A stretch of DNA of 64,000 nucleotides from Paraburkholderia monticola. GTDB taxonomy: Bacteria > Pseudomonadota > Gammaproteobacteria > Burkholderiales > Burkholderiaceae. Shown in pieces: positions 51,156-60,122 of the stretch. Location: the NCBI RefSeq assembly GCF_001580545.1, contig NZ_LRBG01000036.1, forward strand, positions 1-64,000. Reading direction: 5' to 3'. The position numbers were made by a program, and so were the translations under genes. Positions within the stretch are counted from its first letter, which is position 1. The number at the start of each line of letters is the position of its first letter. The notes beneath the pieces were generated by a model, which made no database searches, was not told the DNA's origin, and was given only the letters and a program-made list of their open reading frames with translations.

Positions 51156-52169
51156 ATGGCAAAGGATGAAATAGTCTGGGGTATTTTGGGTGCCGCAAAA
51201 ATCAACGACAAGGTCGTCGTCCCCATCCACGAAGCGTCGAAGTGTCGGGTGAAAGGCATTGCGTCACGATCGCTGGAGAAGGCGCGGGAGGCCGCCGCCA
51301 AATATGGTCTGGCTGTCGCCTACGACAGCTACGAGGCGCTGCTGGCGGACCCGGAAATCGACGCGGTCTATATCCCGCTACCGAATCATCTTCACGTGGA
51401 ATGGACGATCCGATCCGTCGAGGCGGGCAAGCACGTCCTGTGTGAGAAGCCGATCAGCCTGGACGCTGGGCAGGTTGAACGGCTGATCGCCGCGCGCGAC
51501 AAACACGGCCGATACATCCAGGAAGCCTTCATGGTCCGCACGCATCCGCAGTGGTTGAAGGTGCGGACCTTGATCGACGAAGGTGCGATTGGTGAATTGC
51601 GGGCAGTGACTGGCGGTTTCACCTATCACAACACGAATGCGCAAAATATCCGCAACAAGAGCGAGCTCGGTGGCGGCGGGTTGCTCGATATCGGTTGCTA
51701 TCCCATCACGACATCGCGCTTCACGATCGGGCGTGAGCCAAAGCGGGTGGTTGCGCTGATCGAACAGGATCCGGCTTTCAACGTGGACCGGCTCGGTTCC
51801 GTGCTGATGGATTTCGACGGTGTGCAGGCGAGTTTCTTTTACTCGACTCAGACCTATCCCTACCAGCGGATGCAATTTCACGGGACCAAGGGGCGGATCG
51901 AGGTCGAGATTCCGTTCAATGCACCCAATGATCGACCGGCGCGCCTGTTGATCAGTGAACATACGAGCGACGGTGTCGCGACGGATCGGTGGCTGGAACT
52001 TCCCGTGTGCGATCAATACGGGGTGGCCGCGGCCACGTTCGCGGAAGCGATCCTGAGTGGAGGCCCGCAGGCTATTCCGCTGGAAGATGCACGCGCCAAT
52101 ATGCGCGTGATCGATGCCGTGTTCCGTTCGGCTCAATCCGGCGGCTGGGAGAGCATCGTCGAGCGCTGA
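51156..52169 (+). CDS. Gfo/Idh/MocA-family oxidoreductase
   Basis: A 337-residue NAD(P)-dependent oxidoreductase: WGILGAAKINDKVVVP cofactor loop, AVYIPLPNHLH, HVLCEKPISLD (the EKP motif) and LLDIGCYPI. The C-terminal domain (TYPYQRMQFHGTKGRIEVEIPF) is of the 1,5-anhydro-D-fructose reductase or trans-dihydrodiol dehydrogenase kind. Substrates are usually sugars or cyclitols. The ATG follows GGGAAGTC. It stands alone between btuB and small genes. The substrate is unknown. Confidence 0.9.
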   Translation: MAKDEIVWGILGAAKINDKVVVPIHEASKCRVKGIASRSLEKAREAAAKYGLAVAYDSYEALLADPEIDAVYIPLPNHLHVEWTIRSVEAGKHVLCEKPISLDAGQVERLIAARDKHGRYIQEAFMVRTHPQWLKVRTLIDEGAIGELRAVTGGFTYHNTNAQNIRNKSELGGGGLLDIGCYPITTSRFTIGREPKRVVALIEQDPAFNVDRLGSVLMDFDGVQASFFYSTQTYPYQRMQFHGTKGRIEVEIPFNAPNDRPARLLISEHTSDGVATDRWLELPVCDQYGVAAATFAEAILSGGPQAIPLEDARANMRVIDAVFRSAQSGGWESIVER

Positions 52170-52462
52170 AACGCTGCGTAGGCGCAATCCTGGTTGTTCA
52201 ACGCACAGGTAATGCGAAGCAGGGAGCCAGGTCTCGTGGGTATGGGGTCTGGCTCACGCTGCCAGCGGGTCGCCGCAGTAGTGAAACTAGACGAAACACT
52301 CGAAGATTTACTGCTCCTCTGATCGCGACAAAACCCCTGAATCGCCTTCCCCGCAAGGCTTTCGCCCGGTTGGCGTTGTTTAAGACAGATTTAAGCGACG
52401 CTTCGTACTCTCCGAATCCAACCAGACCTACTCTGGCATTCACCGGACGGGGAGAGCTCGCG

Positions 52463-52639
52463 ATGATGTACATGATTACCGACCTGAAGATGGTCGAAAG
52501 CTACGGATGCATCAAGGCCGATAACGGAGAGGATGCGCTAAAAGAATTTGCGCTCAGCCAGGGCTTCGACGATCTGATGGAGTTCGCCTCCACCTGGCCC
52601 ATGCTCGCCGACGACTTGATCGCTGTTCAACTGCATTGA
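52463..52639 (+). CDS. Small hypothetical protein, 58 aa
   Basis: A 58-residue acidic protein (MMYMITDLKMVESYGCIKADNGEDALKEFALSQGF...) with one predicted alpha-beta unit. The ATG at 52463 has CGGGGAGAGCTCGCG upstream; an ATG follows immediately as an alternative. Its stop is 10 bases before the next small gene, so the pair is cotranscribed. No domain is recognised. Confidence 0.7.
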   Translation: MMYMITDLKMVESYGCIKADNGEDALKEFALSQGFDDLMEFASTWPMLADDLIAVQLH

Positions 52640-52649
52640 GGAGGCTCAC

Positions 52650-52829
52650 ATGGCCATGACTTTGGGACAGGCCTTGGTGCACGCCGAGCAGTTGGAAGTC
52701 TACGGTGTGATTTCGAAGACCGCGCAGGCCCTGATCCGGCTGATGTCGGAGTATCGCGAGTTAGTCGGTGTAGAAAAATACGAGCAGATTATCGAGGAAG
52801 CGGGCCTGGCTCATCCGGACCCGCAGTGA
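52650..52829 (+). CDS. Small hypothetical protein, 59 aa
   Basis: A 59-residue protein that follows a strong ribosome binding site (TGAGGAGGCTCAC). It is alpha-helical: MTLGQALVHAEQLEVYGVISKTAQALIRLMSEYREL, then a short acidic tail. It could be a small protein-binding or antitoxin-like partner of the preceding gene, but no toxin is recognisable. It is shorter than most gene callers report. Confidence 0.65.
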   Translation: MAMTLGQALVHAEQLEVYGVISKTAQALIRLMSEYRELVGVEKYEQIIEEAGLAHPDPQ

Positions 52830-52861
52830 CCTGTAGCGCCGCGGCTTGACGCGGCCTGCAA

Positions 52862-53788
52862 CTACTCCGGCTGCATCCACGCCGGATCGAGCGGCGCCAT
52901 TCTGCGCAACGTCAAACGAAAGTCTCGCGCGACAGCCGACAATGTCGCATCGCGCCGCCGCAGCAAACCGATCGTGCGCGCGACCGTCGGCTCGACGAGC
53001 GGACGGATCGCGATTCTCGCCTGAGCGTCGCGGGGCGCCGCGCAACGCGGAATGATGGAGATGCCGAGTCCCGCTTCGACGAGCCCGAGCGAGGTCGTCA
53101 GATGCTCGATTTCGATCAGCCGGTCCGGCCGCCAGTCGATGTCGCGCAATGCGGCATCGAGCATCCGTCGATTGCCGCTCGTCGTGCCCGACACGATCAA
53201 TGGCCAGGGTCTCAGCTCCCGCCACGCGACATGTTCGCTTTTCGCAAGCGGATGGTCGACGGGGCAGGCGAGCACATACGGGTCCACCAGCAGTTCGTCG
53301 ATCGCCAGATCGGGCGTTTCGTTGACGAGAAACGCAATGCCGAACTCCGCGTCCCCATCGGCGACGCGTCGCGCGACGGTCGCGAGATCTGCTTCGACCA
53401 ATCTCAGCCGGACTTCAGGGCGCTTGTGGTGATAGCTGCTCACGATCTTCGGCAGCAGGAACTTCGCGACCGTGGGAATACACGCAATCGTCAGTTGACC
53501 CGCGCGAATGCGAGTGGCCTCGGTAACGAGTTGCAACGACGCGTCGAGCTCGCGCAGCACGCTCTGCGCGCGCGGCAGAAGCAGCGCTCCTGACGAGGTG
53601 AGCGAGACCGTGCGTGTCGTGCGCTCGAACAGCATCAGGTCGAGCGCCTCTTCGAGCCGCTTGATGCGACGGGTGAGCGCCGAGGCGGAGAGATTCAATT
53701 CGATCGCAGCATCGTTGAACGACGCGTGCGAAGCGACTGCGACGAACGCGCGAAGCGCGTCGAGATCGACGCCGGGAAAACGAACCAT
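52862..53788 (-). CDS. LysR-family transcriptional regulator
   Basis: A 308-residue regulator: LDALRAFVAVASHASFNDAAIELNLSASALTRRIKRLEEALDLMLFERTTRTVSLTSSG is the winged helix, and the sensor domain (GQLTIACIPTVAKFLLPKIVSSYHHKRPEV) is a typical LysR ligand domain. The start MVRFPGVD at 53788 has AGG upstream; a longer frame adds a Cys- and Trp-rich extension unlike the family. It is divergent from the MmgE/PrpD and MFS genes, and a good LysR box lies between. Confidence 0.92.
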   Translation of the reverse strand: MVRFPGVDLDALRAFVAVASHASFNDAAIELNLSASALTRRIKRLEEALDLMLFERTTRTVSLTSSGALLLPRAQSVLRELDASLQLVTEATRIRAGQLTIACIPTVAKFLLPKIVSSYHHKRPEVRLRLVEADLATVARRVADGDAEFGIAFLVNETPDLAIDELLVDPYVLACPVDHPLAKSEHVAWRELRPWPLIVSGTTSGNRRMLDAALRDIDWRPDRLIEIEHLTTSLGLVEAGLGISIIPRCAAPRDAQARIAIRPLVEPTVARTIGLLRRRDATLSAVARDFRLTLRRMAPLDPAWMQPE

Positions 53789-53823
53789 GAAAACCTGTTG
53801 GTGGACGATCGCGAACCAGGGAC

Positions 53824-53842
53824 TATTGCGTGTGAGGCAATA
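53824..53842. promoter_or_regulatory. LysR box (T-N11-A inverted repeat)
   Basis: TATTGC (53824-53829) and GCAATA (53837-53842) form an exact inverted repeat around a 7-base centre, and it contains T-N11-A (T53827, A53839), the LysR recognition core. It lies 36 bases upstream of the divergent LysR start and 120 before the MmgE/PrpD gene. It is the likely site for the adjacent regulator. Confidence 0.7.
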
Positions 53843-53961
53843 ATAATCGCGCCGCGTGCAATTCACAAATGTCCGACCGATGCGGATACTGGGTGCCAGC
53901 AAAGAGGTTTGCCCGCTCACCCCCGCTCACCCCATTACCGCGCCCTTGCGGCCGTCACGCG

Positions 53962-55377
53962 ATGAACCAGCACAACGACATCGGCACCAACCCTTATACC
54001 GGCGGCGTCGCGGCCTTCGTGGCCGGATTGCAATACGAAGCGATTCCTGACGAGGTGCGCGCCCGCATCAAACTGCTCATTCTCGATTCGCTCGGCTGCG
54101 CGCTATTCGGCTCGGGCCTCGAGTGGAGCCAGATCCTTGCGAACACGCTCGCGCGCGTCGATACGACCCAGGCTTGCAGCGTGTGGGGCACGCCGATGAA
54201 GTTGTCGGCGCCGCACGCGGCCCTCGTCAACGGCACGATGATCCAGAGCTTCGAGCTCGACGACGTGCATCGCGCGGGCGTGCTGCACGTCGGCGCGGTC
54301 ACGCTGCCCCCGATCCTCGCGATCGCACAGACGCGGTCCGCCGCTGCGCGCATGAGCGGCCGCGAGTTTCTGCGCGCCTGCGTGGCCGGCTATGAAGTGG
54401 GGCCGCGCGTCGGTATGTGCATGGGGCCCGAGCACATTGCGCAAGGCTGGCATTCGGGCGCGACCGTCGGCGTGTTTTCGGCGGCAGCGGGCGCGGCGGC
54501 CGCGTTGCGTCTCGATACGGCGCAGACGGTACACGCGCTCGGCATCGGCGGCACGCAGTCGGCGGGACTGATGGCGGCGCAATTCGGCGCGATGGTCAAG
54601 CGCATGCATGCGGGACGTGCCGCGCAAAGCGGGCTGTATGGCGCGCTGCTGGCGCAGAACGGCTTCACCGGCATCGTCGACGTGTTCGAAAACCCGTATG
54701 GCGGCTTTTGCAGCACGTTCTCGCGATCGACGGACCGCTTCGATCTGACGCAATTGATCGACGGCCTCGGTGAGCGTTTCGAGACGATGAACATCGCACT
54801 GAAGTTCTATTCGTGCGTGGGCAGCAATCACACGACGCTCGATGCGATCCGCGCGATGCAGGCGCGTCATCCGTTCGCGGCGGGCGATGTGGAATCGATC
54901 GTCGTGCATGGCTCGCGCGTGACCGTCGATCACGTCGGTTGGCGATACGTGCCGCAGGGATTGACGTCCGCGCAACTGAACCTGCCCTATTGCGTTGCCA
55001 CGCTGCTGCTCGAAGGCGATGTGTTCGTCGACCAGTTCAGCGAGGACAGGGTGGCCGACCCCCAGCGCATGGCGTTGGCCGAGCGCGTCCAGGTGCTCGA
55101 AGATCCATCGATCACCGCGCTCGGACGCAATGCGCGCCACACGGTGCGAGTCGAGGTGAGACTGCGCGACGGCACGCGGCTGGAGGAAACCGTGCAGTCG
55201 CAGCGCGGCAGCGAACATGCATTCGCGAGCGAGGCGGAGATCGTCGGCAAGATGACGAAGCTCGCGGCGCACCGCATCGACGGCGAGAAGATCGCCCGCA
55301 TCGTGGACTGGGTGATGCACGCCGAAGAACAGCCGGACACGGCGGAGCTCGCGCGTCTGCTCGCCGTTCAAGGGTAA
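53962..55377 (+). CDS. MmgE/PrpD family protein
   Basis: A 471-residue member of the family that includes 2-methylcitrate dehydratase (PrpD), cis-aconitate decarboxylase and iminodisuccinate epimerase. Recognised stretches are LLILDSLGCALFGSGLEW, LVNGTMIQSFELDDVHR (ELDD), HVGAVTLPPILAIAQ, GWHSGATVGVFSAAAGAA and IALKFYSCVGSNHT. The ATG has no visible ribosome binding site. It is probably cotranscribed with the MFS transporter and divergent from LysR, suggesting uptake and conversion of a tricarboxylate or related acid; this is inferred. Confidence 0.9.
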   Translation: MNQHNDIGTNPYTGGVAAFVAGLQYEAIPDEVRARIKLLILDSLGCALFGSGLEWSQILANTLARVDTTQACSVWGTPMKLSAPHAALVNGTMIQSFELDDVHRAGVLHVGAVTLPPILAIAQTRSAAARMSGREFLRACVAGYEVGPRVGMCMGPEHIAQGWHSGATVGVFSAAAGAAAALRLDTAQTVHALGIGGTQSAGLMAAQFGAMVKRMHAGRAAQSGLYGALLAQNGFTGIVDVFENPYGGFCSTFSRSTDRFDLTQLIDGLGERFETMNIALKFYSCVGSNHTTLDAIRAMQARHPFAAGDVESIVVHGSRVTVDHVGWRYVPQGLTSAQLNLPYCVATLLLEGDVFVDQFSEDRVADPQRMALAERVQVLEDPSITALGRNARHTVRVEVRLRDGTRLEETVQSQRGSEHAFASEAEIVGKMTKLAAHRIDGEKIARIVDWVMHAEEQPDTAELARLLAVQG

Positions 55378-55502
55378 CGGCGCGCGCGTCGTCCGCGGCC
55401 GCCCGCCAGCGGCGCGGCCGCGGCAAAAACAGCACAGCAGCAGTACAGCAGCAATCCCAGGCACCAGACAAAAGCGGCCCGAAGGCCGCAAGGGGACACA
55501 GG

Positions 55503-56852
55503 ATGGCCGCAACACCGCACGATCTTTCGCTACGGACCTCTCTCGACGGGCGGCGGGAGCGCCTGCGCTCGATCATCGGCGGCAGCGCGGGCAACGTCAT
55601 CGAGTGGTACGACTTTCTCGCGTACTCGATCTTCTCGATCTACTTCAGCAAGGCTTTCTTTCCGGGCGGCAATCAGACGGCGCAACTGCTGAACGCGGCC
55701 GCCGTCGCCGCGATCGGCTATGTGGTGCGTCCGCTCGGCAGCTGGGCGATCGGCACGCTCGCGGACCGGCACGGCCGGCGCGTCGCATTGAGCCTATCGG
55801 TGGCGATGATGAGCGTCGGTTCATTGATCATCGCGCTCACGCCGACCTATGCGACGATCGGCGTCGCGGCACCCGCCGTGCTGGTCTGCGCGCGTCTGCT
55901 GCAAGGCTTCAGCATGGGCGGCGAGGCGGGCACGAGTGCGACCTACCTCAGTGAAATGGCCCCGCGCGGCCGGCGCGGCTTCTTCGTCGGCTTCGTGCAG
56001 GTGACGGTGGTGATGGGGCAACTGCTCGCGCTTGCGTTGATGCTCGTCCTTCAGCGGCTCATGCTGTCGCCCGCGCAACTCGAAGCCTGGGGCTGGCGCA
56101 TTCCGTTTGCAATCGGTGGCGCGCTCGCTATCTTCGCGCTTTATCTGCGGCGCGGCATCGCGGAAACGGATGCGTTCGAGCGCGCCGATGCGTCCGCGTC
56201 GGTCAGGCAGCATGACGAAGCCGGGCGCGGCAGTCTCGTTGCGTTGCTGATCCGGCATCGCATGCAGACCTTGTGGACGATCGGCATCAGCATCGGCGGC
56301 ACCGTCGCTTTCTATACGTTCACGATCTATCTGCAGAAGTACATGGTCAACACGACGGGTTTCAGCCGCAATACGGCGACGCTGATCACCACCGTCGCGC
56401 TCGTGATCTACATGTGCTTCCAGCCGCTCTATGGACTGTTGTCGGATGCGGTCGGCCGGCGTCCCGTCATGCTGATCTTCGGTATCGGGGGCACCTTCTT
56501 CACGGTGCCGCTGATGCACGCGCTCGGCACGACGCATAGCGTCTGGGCGGCATTCGCGCTGAACCTGGCGGCGCTCGCCATTCTGAGTGGCTTTTCGTCG
56601 ATTCACTGGCTCGTGAAATCGGAGCTGTTTCCGGCGCGGCTGCGTGCGCTCGGGGTCGGTTTGCCGTTTGCGGTGGTGTCGTCGGTGATGGGCGGCACGA
56701 CCGAATACCTCGCGTTGAAGTTCAAGCACGCAGGTCACGAGTCGTGGTTCTTCTACTATGTGAGCGCGTGCGCGGCGATCTCGCTCGTCACCTATCTGCT
56801 GATGCCGGAGACGCGGCATCGCTCCGTAATCGACGACGAAGCGCAAAAATGA
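55503..56852 (+). CDS. MFS metabolite:H+ symporter (MHS family)
   Basis: A 449-residue transporter with twelve predicted membrane segments. It carries the MHS-type signatures NVIEWYDFLAYSIFSIYFSKAFFP, GTLADRHGRRVALSLSVAMMSVGSLIIAL, RLLQGFSMGGEAGTSATYLSEMAPRGRRGFFVG and GLLSDAVGRRPVMLIFG. Members take up citrate, alpha-ketoglutarate, shikimate and other organic acids with protons. The ATG at 55503 has ACACAGG upstream. It likely supplies the substrate of the MmgE/PrpD enzyme encoded just before it. Confidence 0.9.
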   Translation: MAATPHDLSLRTSLDGRRERLRSIIGGSAGNVIEWYDFLAYSIFSIYFSKAFFPGGNQTAQLLNAAAVAAIGYVVRPLGSWAIGTLADRHGRRVALSLSVAMMSVGSLIIALTPTYATIGVAAPAVLVCARLLQGFSMGGEAGTSATYLSEMAPRGRRGFFVGFVQVTVVMGQLLALALMLVLQRLMLSPAQLEAWGWRIPFAIGGALAIFALYLRRGIAETDAFERADASASVRQHDEAGRGSLVALLIRHRMQTLWTIGISIGGTVAFYTFTIYLQKYMVNTTGFSRNTATLITTVALVIYMCFQPLYGLLSDAVGRRPVMLIFGIGGTFFTVPLMHALGTTHSVWAAFALNLAALAILSGFSSIHWLVKSELFPARLRALGVGLPFAVVSSVMGGTTEYLALKFKHAGHESWFFYYVSACAAISLVTYLLMPETRHRSVIDDEAQK

Positions 56853-57553
56853 CGAACCCGTGACACGCCAACGTGACAAAAACCAGCGCGGGTAATCAGA
56901 AAACGAAAGCAGAATCGATCATCGAACTCGTCCAACTCGTGACGAAAGCGCCCGCCTGCGCGACCGGCGAAGAATAACTATCAAGGGAATGCCGGGACGC
57001 GGGCAGAATTATCCTGCTCGCGAGGAGCTCGCGCGAAAGCGGCAAACCGGTGCCGCCGAGCGAAACGCTATCCAGCAACGAAGTCCCCGCGGATTGTCTG
57101 CTCCAGGCATCCAGTCGCCCCACGTGCTGCCGCGCAGGAAATCGGACCAAGGTCCGATAGGCAATTGCCCGGACCACGCCTAGTCTAAAAGTTGCGCCCG
57201 GGGCCGACTCCCGGAGCCGCCATGCAAAGGGTCGTCCATAGGCGCGACACGGCCCGGCATTTCGAACCGGCGCCGTTGCAGCGTGCCCGACGCTTCCGCG
57301 TTTCAACCCGGGCTGAGCCTGCATGGACAGGAGACGTCAGTATGAGCGCACGTGCGGCTTCAGACGCTTCGCATTGTGCTGTTCATGTCCGATCCAGGCC
57401 GCGCCCCCCGGGGCGTGTTGGGGCGCGCTTATCTGTAAGGCGGCGAACCCGGCTCCACCCTCTCGCAGGCCGACCTCGCCGCGCTCGACGATCCCGATCT
57501 GATCTCGAATCGAACCCGTCCAGGCGAGCGTCAATGCATAAGGAGTCCAGGCG
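56853..57553. other. Long upstream region of the PTS genes, with palindromes
   Basis: A 701-base region with no convincing gene. ATCGGACC (57141-57148) and GGTCCGAT (57151-57158) form a perfect 8-2-8 palindrome, followed directly by the 10-base palindrome GGCAATTGCC (57160-57169). Both are plausible operators for the sugar PTS. From 57342 a 71-codon Arg-rich frame with a ribosome binding site overlaps the PTS start, and another frame looks like a coding relic; neither was annotated as a gene. Confidence 0.5.
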
Positions 57554-60100
57554 ATGAAAGCTCCTCAGCGTCCTCTGCGCATCGAGTTGATGGCGCCGCT
57601 CTCCGGCGTGCTGGTGCCGCTGGAGACCGTGCCCGATCCGGTCTTCGCGCAGAAGATGGTCGGCGATGGCGTATCGATCGACCCGACCTCGGATGAACTG
57701 CTGGCGCCGCTGGCCGGCAAGGTCACGCAACTGCACAGCTCCAACCACGCGGTGACGATCACCAGCGACAACGGTCTGGAAGTGCTGTTGCACATCGGGC
57801 TCGACACCGTGTTGCTGCGCGGCGAGGGCTTCATGCCGCTGGTCAAGCAGGGCGACGCCGTCGCGGTGGGCACGCCGCTGATCCGCTTCGATCCGATCGC
57901 GGTCGGCGCAAAGGCAGCCAGCCTGCTCACGCAAATGGTGATCGCCAATGGCGATCTCGTCACGCGCTACATTCCCGCGCAGGGCCTCGTCCACGCCGGC
58001 ACCGACGTCGCGCTGTACGTCGAACTGGTCGGCAACATCGCGGACAAGGAGACGGCTAGCGTCGCCGGGACGATCCTCTCCGGCGAGATCACGCTGCCGA
58101 ATCCGGCGGGCCTGCATGCGCGGCCCGCCGCGGTCGTCGCCGCCGAAGCGAAGAAGTTCAAGTCCGAAATCCGGCTGCTGCGCGGCGACGCAAGCGCCAA
58201 TGCCAAATCCGTCGTCGCGCTGATGGGGCTCTCCACCAGCTTTGGCGACAAGCTGCGCGTCGAGGCCCGAGGCCCGGACGCCGCCGAAGCGGCGAGCGCG
58301 CTCGCGCGTCTCCTGGCCGAGGGCTCGGGCGAAAAGCCGGGCGCCGCGCCTGCCCCCGCGGCGGACGGCGCGCCGCCACCGGCCGCGCCGGCGCCAGCGC
58401 CGGCCCGCGCGGCTGCCGCCGACGCCAACGAATTCAGCGGCGTATCCGCCTCGCCAGGGCTGGCGGTTGGCAAGATCGTGCAGTTCCGCCAGCAAGTCAT
58501 CGAGGTGAAAGAAGCGGGCGAGTCGCCGCAACGCGAGCGGGCCCAACTCGAAGCGGCCCAGCACCAGGCGCACCTGCAGATCGAGGGGCTCAAAGGGACG
58601 CTGATCGATCCGTCGAAGGCGCAGATCCTCGATGCGCATCTCGAACTGCTCGAAGATCCCGACCTGAACGACATCGCGATCGGCAAAATCAGCGAAGGCA
58701 AGAGCGCGGGGTTCGCGTGGCGCGATGCGTTCCAGACTCAGGCCGGCATGCTCGAAAAGCTCGACAATCCACTGCTGCGGGAACGCGCCGGCGATATCCG
58801 CGATGTCGGCCGGCGGGTGCTCGCGCTGCTCGCGGGCGTGAAGCAGGCGCAGATCGACGTGCCGGAAGAGTCGATCCTGATCGCCGAAGAACTCTCGCCA
58901 TCCGACACCACCTCGCTCGATCGCAGCAAGGTGCTCGGCTTTTGCACGACTAGCGGCGGCGCGACGAGCCACGTTGCGATCCTTGCGCGCTCGCTCGGCA
59001 TCCCGGCGATTTGCGGCATCGACGAACGCGCGCTCGATCTCGCCGACGGCACGCCCGTCGTGCTCGACGGCTCGCGCGGCAGCTTGCGGCGCAACCCGAG
59101 CGCCGAGGAACTCGAAAAGGCGCGCGAACGCATCAAACGCCAGGCCGCCAAACGCGAAGACGACAAGCTCGCGGCGAGCAAGCTCGCGATGACGGCCGAC
59201 GGCCACCGCATCGAAGTCGTCGCCAACATTCGCAACGCGCAGGAAGCGCGCGACGCGGTGGCGGCCGGCGCCGAAGGCGTGGGTCTGCTGCGCTCCGAGT
59301 TCCTGTTCGACGCACGCGACACCGCACCGACCGAAGACGAACAGGCCGCCGAATATTGCGCGGTGGCCGAAGCGCTGGGCCGCGAACGCACGCTGGTGGT
59401 GCGCACGCTCGACGTCGGCGGCGACAAGCCGCTCGCCTATCTGCCGCTGCCGAAGGAAGACAATCCGTTCCTCGGTCTGCGCGGTGTGCGCGTGAGTCTG
59501 GCGCGCCCCGACATCTTCCGCACGCAGTTGCGCGCGATCCTGCGCGCGGCGCCGCTCGGCAATCTGCACGTGATGTTCCCGATGATCACCACGGTCGAGG
59601 AAGTACTGGAGGCGCGCAAGCTGCTGCTCGAAGAAGCCGGCGATCGCGCGGCCAGCGTCAAGGTCGGGGTGATGATCGAAGTGCCGGCGGCCGCGCTGAT
59701 TGCCGAGCCGCTCGCCCGCGAAGTCGATTTCTTTTCGATCGGCACGAACGATCTGACGCAGTACACGCTCGCGATGGACCGCGGCCATCCGCAGCTCGCG
59801 AAACAGGCCGACGCGCTGCATCCGGCGGTGCTGCGGCTGATCGGCATGACGGTCGATGGCGCGCATCAGCATGGCAAATGGGTCGGCATTTGCGGCGGGA
59901 TCGCCTCGGATGCGATGGCCGTGCCGGTGCTCGCGGGCCTCGGCATCGACGAGCTGTCGGTCAGCATTCCCGCGGTCGGTTCGATCAAGGCCCAGCTCGC
60001 CCGGCTGACGATGGACGAAGCCCGCACGCTCGCCGCCGAAGTGCTGCGGATGGGCACCGCCGCCGAAGTTCGCGCGCGTCTGTCACGCTTTGCCGACTAA
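57554..60100 (+). CDS. EIIA(Glc)-HPr-Enzyme I fusion (PTS phosphotransferase)
   Basis: An 848-residue three-domain PTS protein that carries phosphate from PEP to the permease. EIIA occupies about 15-145, with active His80 in EVLLHIGLDTV. HPr spans about 175-255, with His188 in AGLHARPAAVV. After an Ala/Pro-rich linker (258-290) comes Enzyme I (about 295-845) with His473 in GGATSHVAILARSLG, and the PEP-binding motifs FSIGTNDLTQYTLAMDRGH and GICGGIASD. The three relay steps are therefore joined in one chain. The ATG follows AAGGAGTCCAGGCG. The EIICB gene begins 22 bases downstream. Confidence 0.96.
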   Translation: MKAPQRPLRIELMAPLSGVLVPLETVPDPVFAQKMVGDGVSIDPTSDELLAPLAGKVTQLHSSNHAVTITSDNGLEVLLHIGLDTVLLRGEGFMPLVKQGDAVAVGTPLIRFDPIAVGAKAASLLTQMVIANGDLVTRYIPAQGLVHAGTDVALYVELVGNIADKETASVAGTILSGEITLPNPAGLHARPAAVVAAEAKKFKSEIRLLRGDASANAKSVVALMGLSTSFGDKLRVEARGPDAAEAASALARLLAEGSGEKPGAAPAPAADGAPPPAAPAPAPARAAAADANEFSGVSASPGLAVGKIVQFRQQVIEVKEAGESPQRERAQLEAAQHQAHLQIEGLKGTLIDPSKAQILDAHLELLEDPDLNDIAIGKISEGKSAGFAWRDAFQTQAGMLEKLDNPLLRERAGDIRDVGRRVLALLAGVKQAQIDVPEESILIAEELSPSDTTSLDRSKVLGFCTTSGGATSHVAILARSLGIPAICGIDERALDLADGTPVVLDGSRGSLRRNPSAEELEKARERIKRQAAKREDDKLAASKLAMTADGHRIEVVANIRNAQEARDAVAAGAEGVGLLRSEFLFDARDTAPTEDEQAAEYCAVAEALGRERTLVVRTLDVGGDKPLAYLPLPKEDNPFLGLRGVRVSLARPDIFRTQLRAILRAAPLGNLHVMFPMITTVEEVLEARKLLLEEAGDRAASVKVGVMIEVPAAALIAEPLAREVDFFSIGTNDLTQYTLAMDRGHPQLAKQADALHPAVLRLIGMTVDGAHQHGKWVGICGGIASDAMAVPVLAGLGIDELSVSIPAVGSIKAQLARLTMDEARTLAAEVLRMGTAAEVRARLSRFAD

Positions 60101-60122
60101 GCGGAACAACAGGAGACCAGCC

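Noticed and set aside
54103..55515. 470-codon minus-strand frame opposite the MmgE/PrpD gene
   Set aside because: Arg- and His-rich shadow with no family resemblance; the plus-strand protein matches MmgE/PrpD.
57342..57557. 71-codon Arg-rich frame before the PTS gene
   Set aside because: Despite a possible ribosome binding site, the composition is that of a non-coding frame in GC-rich DNA; kept as a finding only.
57383..59872. 829-codon minus-strand frame opposite the EIIA-HPr-EI gene
   Set aside because: Low-complexity antisense shadow of a high-GC gene with intact PTS active-site histidines.
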